The notes under the pieces: model-generated | The model's input: the letters and a program-made list of their open reading frames with translations, nothing else | Told to the model about the DNA's origin: nothing | The model's database searches: none | DNA from: an uncultured Pedobacter sp. | GTDB lineage: Bacteria; Bacteroidota; Bacteroidia; Sphingobacteriales; Sphingobacteriaceae | DNA length: 12,009 bases | Assembly (NCBI GenBank): GCA_946478755.1 | Contig: CAMLDJ010000162.1 | Coordinates: 1-12,009 of the forward strand | Reading direction: 5' to 3' | Made by a program: the position numbers and the translations under genes | Shown here: positions 6,744 to 12,009 of the stretch, one piece after another | Layout of the letters: each line of letters starts with the position of its first letter | Numbering within the stretch: position 1 is the first letter of the stretch

Positions 6744-6791
6744 ATGATCAAACATCAATTAAAAAAAGCAATTCACGAAGAGGTAGACTAA
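6744..6791 (+). CDS. Possible 15-codon leader ORF before the AraC gene
   Basis: ATG 6744 starts MIKHQLKKAIHEEVD and stops at 6789-6791, 11 bases before the regulator start. It lies in the presumed 5' leader of the mRNA. It is highly charged and could be a translated leader that tunes the regulator, or chance. There is no independent support. Confidence 0.2.
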   Translation: MIKHQLKKAIHEEVD

Positions 6792-6802
6792 AAAGTAAGT
6801 AG

Positions 6803-7666
6803 ATGAAAAAAATGATTAAAGTCCCAACTTCATTGATTGGTTGTGATGCGCCGCAAAATGCATTGATGTTGGACGGCTGTTCAGTTATAGAACAGTGTAT
6901 ACACAGCACGGAAGTTAAAGGAACAATGTACCTCGAACAACATTTACTTCTCATTGTCCTGGAAGGATCGGTTGTTCTTACCTACGGAAAACAGGAATAT
7001 AAGCTTTGTAAGAACGATATGATTTTACTGAAAAAAGCAACTGCAGTGAAATATCATAAATTCGGAAATACCGAAAATGATAATATCTATGACAGCTTAA
7101 TGTTCAGCATCAAAGATGATCTCCTGAAATCATTTTTATCAACTTCAGAAATTAAGGTACGTAAACCTGAAGGAGAGATAAAAACGGGTGTTTATCCAAT
7201 GAACGAATGTCTGGTTGCATTTGCGCAATCCTTAAAGCCCTATTTTTTTGATCATTCTGTGGTGCATCCGGGACAGCTCCGTCTGAAAATTATGGAATTA
7301 CTATATGATGTTGCGGAATGTAACCGAAATATGTTTTTACAGATACTCCAGCTACATGAACCAGTACGGACAGATATCCGTAATGTGGTAGAACAGCATT
7401 TTGCTTCTCCAGTCTCCGTCTCAGAATTGGCTTATCTTTCTGGTAGGAGTCTGTCTAGTTTTAAACGGGATTTTCAAAATATATATAACGTAACACCCGC
7501 AACGTGGGTAAGAGAAAAGAGACTGGAAAAGGCCAAAGAAATGCTGGAAACCTCGGTGATGTCTATTTCAGATATCTGTTACTCATTGGGATTTGAAAAT
7601 GTCTCCCATTTTTCAAGAATATTTAAAGAATTTCACGGACAGGCACCAAGTGTCTTTCGGCACTAG
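6803..7666 (+). CDS. AraC-family transcriptional regulator (ExsA-like N-terminal domain)
   Basis: A 287-residue regulator. Residues about 20-110 form a cupin-like sensor domain (EQHLLLIVLEGSVVLTYGKQ, then a GNTENDNIYDSLMF stretch) of the kind seen in ExsA-type regulators. The C-terminal AraC domain has two helix-turn-helix units, at about 205-226 (SVSELAYLSGRSLSSFKRDF) and 253-276 (SISDICYSLGFENVSHFSRI), ending in the family motif FHGQAPSVFR. ATG 6803 is preferred, with an AAAAAGTAAGTAG stretch upstream. A second Met is at codon 4. It is followed 19 bases later by an NmrA-like reductase, and its promoter element is shared with the operon from 8619. It probably senses a small molecule handled by these enzymes. 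The ligand is unknown. Confidence 0.92.
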   Translation: MKKMIKVPTSLIGCDAPQNALMLDGCSVIEQCIHSTEVKGTMYLEQHLLLIVLEGSVVLTYGKQEYKLCKNDMILLKKATAVKYHKFGNTENDNIYDSLMFSIKDDLLKSFLSTSEIKVRKPEGEIKTGVYPMNECLVAFAQSLKPYFFDHSVVHPGQLRLKIMELLYDVAECNRNMFLQILQLHEPVRTDIRNVVEQHFASPVSVSELAYLSGRSLSSFKRDFQNIYNVTPATWVREKRLEKAKEMLETSVMSISDICYSLGFENVSHFSRIFKEFHGQAPSVFRH

Positions 7667-7685
7667 ATCATCAAAATATAAACTT

Positions 7686-8321
7686 ATGAAAATATTAGTG
7701 ATCGGAGCAAATGGTAGAGTTGGCTCACTTTTAGTCAATAAATTGGCTGCTCGACATCAGGTTTTTGCTGGCTCACGGAATCCTAAACCAATCAATAATT
7801 CGGATAACATTGAGCATTTGCATATCGATTTATTAAGCGATGTGGATACCATTGTAGAAAGCATGAACGGAGTTGATGCCGTTTATTTTGTTTCCGGTTC
7901 ACGGGGAAAAAATCTATTACAAATAGACCTACATGGTGCGATAAAAACGATGCAAGCTGCAGAAAAAGCAAGAGTTAAGCGCTATATATTGCTTAGCTCT
8001 GTTTTCGCATTGCAACCAGAGCATTGGAACGAATCTTTCCTAAGCAATTTAACCGACTATAATATTGCTAAACACTATGCTGACCTGTACCTTACTACCC
8101 AAACTAACCTGGATTATACCATTTTGCAGCCTGGTGCACTTAAAGAAGAACTGGGAACTGGAAAAATAGAGACAAATGTTACCAGTCCTGGATCTAACTC
8201 TATAGCTAATGTTGTAGATACGCTTGTGGTGATATTGGCAAATGACTCAACAATTGGCAAGGTAATTCTTATGCATGATGGAGGCACTCCGATTAATGAT
8301 GCAATACATCAAATCAAGTAA
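7686..8321 (+). CDS. NAD(P)-binding NmrA/atypical SDR family oxidoreductase
   Basis: A 211-residue Rossmann-fold protein. The dinucleotide-binding motif GANGRVG is at residues 7-13, the second strand ends in AGSRNP (an Arg that favours NADPH), and HIDL marks the next strand. KRYILLSSVFAL is followed by a Tyr125-xxx-Lys129 pair (YNIAK), and YTILQPGAL (144-152) matches the TxLRPG-type strand of atypical SDR5 proteins. I start it at ATG 7686, because an upstream in-frame extension to 7593 overlaps the AraC gene. It sits 19 bases after the regulator and is likely cotranscribed. Such proteins reduce quinones or act as redox sensors. The substrate cannot be read from sequence. Confidence 0.88.
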   Translation: MKILVIGANGRVGSLLVNKLAARHQVFAGSRNPKPINNSDNIEHLHIDLLSDVDTIVESMNGVDAVYFVSGSRGKNLLQIDLHGAIKTMQAAEKARVKRYILLSSVFALQPEHWNESFLSNLTDYNIAKHYADLYLTTQTNLDYTILQPGALKEELGTGKIETNVTSPGSNSIANVVDTLVVILANDSTIGKVILMHDGGTPINDAIHQIK

Positions 8322-8471
8322 AAATACAGGATTTAAGTATTTTTAGTCCATAGCTTAATTAAACCAACCTATATTCTTCGAAATAGGTTCAAAGCCTGTT
8401 TCATGCAGGTCTCACTTTAACCACATACTCTGGTTGTGTACTCTTTCAATTCTTAAAAATACCTAATAAGG
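8322..8471. other. Intergenic stretch with a weak hairpin
   Basis: AACCTAT at 8366-8372 pairs with ATAGGTT at 8383-8389 (7-base stem, loop centred on TTCTTCG), but no U-run follows. It may end or stabilise the AraC operon message. No gene is visible here. Confidence 0.3.
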
Positions 8472-8535
8472 ACTAATTAGTCAAAATATTTGAGCTAATT
8501 AGAAAAACAACTGCGCTTTCGCCACCGTATCTTTG
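8472..8535 (+). promoter_or_regulatory. Promoter and putative AraC operator of the NTF2/flavin oxidoreductase operon
   Basis: A perfect TAnnTTTG box (TATCTTTG) is at 8528-8535, about 84 bases before the first possible start. The element 8472-8496 is 23/25 identical to 6607-6631 and has the same 35-base distance from its TTG to the -7 box. In this copy the left part is the perfect 12-base palindrome GACTAATTAGTC (8471-8482), and CTAATTAG recurs at 8495-8502, giving two half-sites about 20 bases apart. Binding by the AraC protein is inferred. Confidence 0.6.
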
Positions 8536-8618
8536 CTATAGAAAAAGAGCTTAATAATTCTGTTAATGACTAGCAGCACATTATTCTCATTTAAAGAACA
8601 TATCAAAAATAAACGATT

Positions 8619-9179
8619 ATGCAAAAGAATCACGAACGGGAATGCACTTTCCAGAATCCTGTAGGTATGAAAGTTGACAGGCTAAGAAAAAGGAATAGAA
8701 ATATAACGACAACAGCGTTTTCCAAAATGTCAGCAGTATTAATATTATCAGCCCTAACTTTTGGTAGTTTATTAATCTCATGTCAAAATAGTAATAATCA
8801 AGATAATAAAAAAGAAGTCATGCAAAACAATCAAGAACAAAAAGATGGTATCCTGAAAGCAATAGAATTATATGTTGAGGCAGGAAGAAAAGGCGATGGC
8901 AATATTGCAAAACCAGCATTTGCGTCCACTGCAACGATGTCATGGTCAGAAGATGGAAAGTTAAAAAGTGTTCCTATTCAAGCACTATATGATGGATTCT
9001 CAGCTGCAAAACCAATGGAAGCGGGTTATAAGCTGACTACTTTAGATGTAGAAGGCGATGCTGCGATAGTGAGGATCGAATCACAATTTGGACCCGACAA
9101 ATATGCCGATATGTTTACTTTGGTAAAAGACGGCAGCAACTGGAAAATCATCAGTAAAATCTATCAGGTAATAAAATAG
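8619..9179 (+). CDS. NTF2-like (lumazine-binding-type) lipoprotein
   Basis: The ATG at 8619 gives 186 residues, but the lipoprotein signal begins late: a basic stretch (KVDRLRKRNRN) precedes MSAVLILSALTFGSLLISC with the lipobox Cys at residue 55. A start at 8667 (Met17) gives a more normal signal of about 39 residues and may be the true one. After a Gln/Asn/Lys linker, residues about 75-186 form an NTF2-like fold of the putative lumazine-binding/SnoaL type: ILKAIELYVEAGRKGD, a central AIVRIESQFG strand, then FTLVKDGSNWKIISKIYQ at the end. It sits first in the operon, five bases before a second NTF2-like gene. Its role is unknown. Binding a small ligand at the membrane is plausible. Confidence 0.8.
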   Translation: MQKNHERECTFQNPVGMKVDRLRKRNRNITTTAFSKMSAVLILSALTFGSLLISCQNSNNQDNKKEVMQNNQEQKDGILKAIELYVEAGRKGDGNIAKPAFASTATMSWSEDGKLKSVPIQALYDGFSAAKPMEAGYKLTTLDVEGDAAIVRIESQFGPDKYADMFTLVKDGSNWKIISKIYQVIK

Positions 9180-9184
9180 AAATC

Positions 9185-9571
9185 ATGTCAGCAAATCAAA
9201 ATATCAACACCGTCCAAGATTATGAAGATGTCTTGGGAGCAATGGAAGGGTATGTTCGCGGACTAAAAACGGGGAATGTAGAAGAATTAAAAAAGACCTT
9301 TCATCAAGATGCGATCATGTATGGTCATTTAGGCGATGACCTTTCACAGGGCAGCATAGATAATCTTTACATCTACGTCGAGAAATTTGGCGCAGCACCA
9401 AACATCAAAACCAATCTGACGGTTTTACACAAAACACCTACTACGGCAATTGTCCGCATTGAAATGGAACACGATGCTGCTGATGAAGATTTCACCGATT
9501 ACCATTCATTGATCAAAATCAAGGGAGAATGGAAAGTTGTTGCAAAACTATTTCACCTGTACAGTAAATAA
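9185..9571 (+). CDS. NTF2-like (putative lumazine-binding) protein
   Basis: A 128-residue cytosolic protein with no signal peptide. It spans one NTF2-like domain: DVLGAMEGYVRGLKTGNVEE in the first helices, FHQDAIMYGHLGDDLSQGS, then TAIVRIEMEHDA and DYHSLIKIKGEWKVVAKLFH as the curved sheet. The same pattern (AIVRIE, then a LIK-GEWKVVAK-like end) is found in the preceding lipoprotein, so the two look like tandem paralogues, one exported and one internal. The NTF2 fold serves as a ligand pocket or small enzyme. No catalytic residues can be assigned. Confidence 0.85.
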   Translation: MSANQNINTVQDYEDVLGAMEGYVRGLKTGNVEELKKTFHQDAIMYGHLGDDLSQGSIDNLYIYVEKFGAAPNIKTNLTVLHKTPTTAIVRIEMEHDAADEDFTDYHSLIKIKGEWKVVAKLFHLYSK

Positions 9572-9598
9572 TCAAAAATTCTTACGTTGAAGTTCTTA

Positions 9599-9622
9599 CT
9601 GGAAGCATAATCTTGCTTCCAG
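9599..9622. repeat. Stem-loop between NTF2 and flavin oxidoreductase genes
   Basis: CTGGAAGCA (9599-9607) and TGCTTCCAG (9614-9622) form a perfect 9-base stem with a 6-base loop, 27 bases after the NTF2 stop. There is no U-run, so it may be an mRNA processing or partial termination site rather than a full terminator. Confidence 0.5.
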
Positions 9623-9707
9623 CGGGGCTTTGCGTCCAAAAAATAGAAATGTCAAAATTATTCTACATAAGACTGGTAGCAATTAAAACAAAATAAATTT
9701 TTAAGCA

Positions 9708-10877
9708 ATGAATAAATACAATAATCTATTTACGCCCTTATTATTTAGTAACGGAATCAGTTTGAAAAACAGAATTGTGATGTCACCCATGACCACCTGG
9801 GCATCTAATGACGATTTTACTATATCAGACGAAGAAGTCGAATATTATCACAAAAGAGTAAATGGTGTAGGATTGGTAATCACTGGATGTACACATGTTA
9901 CAGCAAATGGCATCGGCTTTACGCACGAATTTGCAGGATACGACGATACTTTTCTTCCAAGCCTGAAGAAACTCGCAGATGCCGCTAAAAGTGGCGGCGC
10001 ACCAGCAATTCTACAGATGTTTCATGCAGGGAACAAAGCAATTCCTGGTCTCATCCCAAATGGCGAAGTGGTAAGTTCAAGCGTCGTACCAAGTGGGCCT
10101 ATAGTGCTTTTCGAAAAAGAAAACCTCCCTAAAGAATTGAGTGCAAATGAAATTCTAGATATCATCAAAGCATTTGGCGAAACCACCAGAAGAGCAATTG
10201 AAGCCGGTTTTGATGGCGTTGAAATTCACGGAGCCCACGGATTTTTGCTTCAGAATTTTATATCGCCATTTTTTAATAAAAGAAATGACCAATGGGGAGG
10301 TTCTCTTGAAAACCGTTTGAGGCTTAGCCTTGAAATTTTAAGAGAAGTAAAAAATGTAGCTTCAAAATATGCTGATCGTCCTTTTCTGATAGGGTACAGA
10401 ATTTCACCGGAAGAATTTCCACAACAGACTTATGGACTTCCAGAAACATTCGTTCTAATGGATAAATTGATCGAAGAAAAGATCGATTATTTGCACTTCT
10501 CTTTGTTTGATGCTGTCAATCAAAAACCAGTTGATCCAGAGCATTCAGAAGAGCCTATATCAGTTGTATTAAACAATTATGTTAACAACAGGATTCCTGT
10601 TCTTGTTGCAGGAGGCATTACAACACCTCAGATGGCCAGCCAGGTTTTAGAATATGGCGTTTCTATGGCGGCAATAGGCAGAACTTTGGTAATCAATCCT
10701 AATTGGGTAGAATTAACGCTAAGCGGAGAAGAAGAAAAAATCACTTCAATTCTTAAACTTGATACGGTGGAAGACAAAAAAATCCCGGCGAAATTAATGG
10801 CCATATTTGAAGCACTAAAAGGCTGGGTGCCAATGGAAGGCGAAGAGGACAAGGCACTCAATAAGAAAGTTGCTTAG
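9708..10877 (+). CDS. Old Yellow Enzyme family NADH:flavin oxidoreductase
   Basis: A 389-residue FMN-dependent TIM-barrel ene-reductase, the usual length for the family. LFTPLLFSNGISLKNRIVMS (7-26) followed by PMTT is the N-terminal FMN region, with Thr29 where YqjM-type enzymes have Cys. ILQMFHAGNKA (101-111) carries the flavin-contacting Gln. The signature HGAHGFLLQNFISP begins at His174, with His174 and His177 binding the substrate. NKRNDQWGGSLENR and the phosphate-binding VAGGITTPQ and AAIGRTLVINPNW complete the barrel. The position of the usual proton-donor Tyr (HxxHGY) is Phe179. By family it reduces electron-poor alkenes, quinones or nitro compounds with NAD(P)H. Downstream of two NTF2-like genes, it probably belongs to the AraC-linked regulon. 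Confidence 0.93.
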   Translation: MNKYNNLFTPLLFSNGISLKNRIVMSPMTTWASNDDFTISDEEVEYYHKRVNGVGLVITGCTHVTANGIGFTHEFAGYDDTFLPSLKKLADAAKSGGAPAILQMFHAGNKAIPGLIPNGEVVSSSVVPSGPIVLFEKENLPKELSANEILDIIKAFGETTRRAIEAGFDGVEIHGAHGFLLQNFISPFFNKRNDQWGGSLENRLRLSLEILREVKNVASKYADRPFLIGYRISPEEFPQQTYGLPETFVLMDKLIEEKIDYLHFSLFDAVNQKPVDPEHSEEPISVVLNNYVNNRIPVLVAGGITTPQMASQVLEYGVSMAAIGRTLVINPNWVELTLSGEEEKITSILKLDTVEDKKIPAKLMAIFEALKGWVPMEGEEDKALNKKVA

Positions 10878-10923
10878 ATTGCGGAAAAAAGAGCTTAGGT
10901 CAACGATATGAATTTAACCACCA

Positions 10924-11820
10924 ATGAAAATAGCACATATAACTTATAACGGGCCGCTTAAATATTCATCAGCGAATGGCTTTAATGAAAATGAGGATTT
11001 GCTGCCTTTTCTGCAAAATCGAGGTTTGGATATATCCGCTGAGATATGGGACGACCCCCTGGTTGAATGGGAGAAATACGATGTGGCCCTACTGAAAACC
11101 CCCTGGGACTATCATCAGAAATTCGGACAGTTTAAGCTTTGGCTTGATAAGATTGAATCTTTAAATATCAAGCTGTTTAATAACTATAGGATTGTCAGGT
11201 GGAATATGGACAAGCATTACCTGTTAGAAATTGCATCATCTGGTTTTGATATTATACCATCTATATTTCTTGAGCAAGGTTGGAATGAAGAGCTGATACC
11301 CCTGTTTGAAAAATTAGGATCTGATAAAATAATTATAAAACCGTGTGTAAGTGGTGGTTCAAGAAATACAATTGTTCTAGATAAGAATTCAGCCATTGAA
11401 GATAAAGACCGTGTTTTAGCGCTTGTGTTGGAAGGAGATTTTATCGTTCAGCCACTAATGCCACAAATCCAGGAGGGCGAATGGTCTTTTATCTTTTTCG
11501 ATGGCAAGTATAGTCATAGCATTATTAAGAGGCCAAAAGCCGGTGATTTCAGGGTGCAGCAGATTTTTGGTGGCACGATAGAAATTGCATCACCGGATCA
11601 ACAACATATTGACAATGCTGCATCGTATGTTTCGAAGTTTGCAAAGGATGCCCTCTATACACGGGTTGATGGTTTAATGGTCGATGGTAACTTTGTGCTT
11701 ATGGAGATTGAACTGGTAGAACCATTCCTGTATCTTTCTTATCATCCAGATGCCCCAGAGCGGTATTTCCAGTCCCTTATTAAACATTTAGCCACTTCCA
11801 ATAAAGCAGAATCATTATAA
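10924..11820 (+). CDS. ATP-grasp domain ligase, unknown substrate
   Basis: A 298-residue ATP-grasp protein. The N-terminal pre-ATP-grasp part (1-95) includes YDVALLKTPWDYHQ. The ATP-binding lobe has KIIIKPCVSGGSRNT with Lys139, FIVQPLMPQIQEGEWSF (173-189) and HSIIKRPKAGDFRVQ. The metal-binding end reads YTRVDGLMVDGNFVLMEIEL (245-264), with Asp249, Glu261 and Glu263. This layout resembles glutathione-synthetase/RimK-like ligases and the cycloserine cyclo-ligase DcsG, which join an acyl phosphate to an amine or cyclise an amino acid. It starts 46 bases after the flavin oxidoreductase and could share its transcript. The substrate and product cannot be predicted. Confidence 0.85.
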   Translation: MKIAHITYNGPLKYSSANGFNENEDLLPFLQNRGLDISAEIWDDPLVEWEKYDVALLKTPWDYHQKFGQFKLWLDKIESLNIKLFNNYRIVRWNMDKHYLLEIASSGFDIIPSIFLEQGWNEELIPLFEKLGSDKIIIKPCVSGGSRNTIVLDKNSAIEDKDRVLALVLEGDFIVQPLMPQIQEGEWSFIFFDGKYSHSIIKRPKAGDFRVQQIFGGTIEIASPDQQHIDNAASYVSKFAKDALYTRVDGLMVDGNFVLMEIELVEPFLYLSYHPDAPERYFQSLIKHLATSNKAESL

Positions 11821-11841
11821 AGACACAATTAACATATTTTA

Positions 11842-11991
11842 ATGAAAAAGCGAAGGGCCCGAAGGAAAGGCAGGATAGAGAAAGAAGAGGGAGCTTTTTC
11901 ATTAGGCGAAGAGCAATTTATTAATTTGATAGCGAGAATATTAGTCGATATAACAGGATCAAGCGGAAAAGTTGGGGGAGTTAAACTCTAG
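11842..11991 (+). CDS. Small basic protein (49 aa), unrecognised
   Basis: ATG 11842, 21 bases after the ATP-grasp stop, gives MKKRRARRKGRIEKEEGAFS, then LGEEQFINLIARILVDI and a Gly/Ser-rich tail ending at TAG 11991. The first 12 residues are strongly basic, and residues 22-38 could be an amphipathic helix. The clean start, tight spacing and gene-like composition suggest a real small gene. I do not recognise it. It might bind nucleic acid or be a toxin-like or accessory peptide, which is speculation. Confidence 0.4.
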   Translation: MKKRRARRKGRIEKEEGAFSLGEEQFINLIARILVDITGSSGKVGGVKL

Positions 11992-12009
11992 GCATATATT
12001 TTCGATAAT

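Noticed and set aside
7593..7685. N-terminal extension of the NmrA-like reductase
   Set aside because: It overlaps the conserved end of the AraC gene, and the Rossmann motif starts right at Met 7686.
9651..9672. Possible third copy of the shared operator (GTCAAAATTATTCTAC) before the flavin oxidoreductase
   Set aside because: Only the GTCAAAAT part matches, and no -7 box lies at the 35-base spacing seen in the two real copies.
9694..9701. TAAATTTT as a promoter for the flavin oxidoreductase
   Set aside because: It lies 7 bases before the ATG, too close to leave a leader, and no -33 element is at the right distance.
1..12009. CRISPR arrays or long tandem repeats
   Set aside because: No regularly spaced repeats were seen on reading the window; only the short repeats listed as features.

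Overview
The window looks like Bacteroidota chromosome, most likely a Sphingobacteriaceae relative (Pedobacter or Mucilaginibacter type). The evidence is AT-rich DNA, TAnnTTTG-type -7 boxes, weak or absent Shine-Dalgarno sequences, a LytTR/His_kinase two-component pair, a double-glycine leader peptide of the Bacteroidota RiPP type, and a Bacteroidota-type tyrosine recombinase N-terminus. The genus is inferred.

Region 1 (1-4741) is a peptide/signalling island. On the minus strand a gene starts at 267. It encodes the N-terminal C39-like domain usually fused to vitamin K epoxide reductase, and it is cut after about 71 codons by what looks like an IS21-family end (1-53). Facing away from it is a 59-residue double-glycine precursor peptide (788-967) that is too short for routine gene calling. 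It is followed in the same direction by an exported S41 peptidase, a LytTR-type sensor kinase and its LytTR response regulator. These are tightly packed (5-base gap, then a 4-base ATGA overlap). A decayed second receiver gene follows, with a frameshift and its phospho-acceptor Asp replaced by Tyr.

Region 2 (4845-6800) is a decayed integration site. A gene of unknown function and the N-terminal part of a tyrosine recombinase meet head to head at a junction near 5340-5353, and both are truncated. Upstream of the recombinase are TGCTCACC repeats, a terminator and an intact tRNA-Asp (minus strand). Beyond that lie tRNA-3'-end-like remnants, one of them followed by its own terminator. This is the pattern of repeated integration and deletion at a tRNA gene.

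Region 3 (6607-12009) is a redox or detoxification locus. An AraC-family regulator is co-directional with a short NAD(P)-binding NmrA/SDR-like reductase. A second transcription unit encodes an NTF2-like lipoprotein, an NTF2-like cytosolic protein, an Old Yellow Enzyme flavin oxidoreductase in which the usual proton-donor Tyr appears to be Phe, an ATP-grasp ligase and a basic small protein. A near-identical 25-base element occurs upstream of both units, in each case with its TTG exactly 35 bases before a perfect TAnnTTTG box. This suggests that the AraC protein controls itself and the second unit.

The best candidates for something undescribed are the precursor peptide/S41 peptidase/two-component module and the AraC-linked operator shared by the two redox operons.
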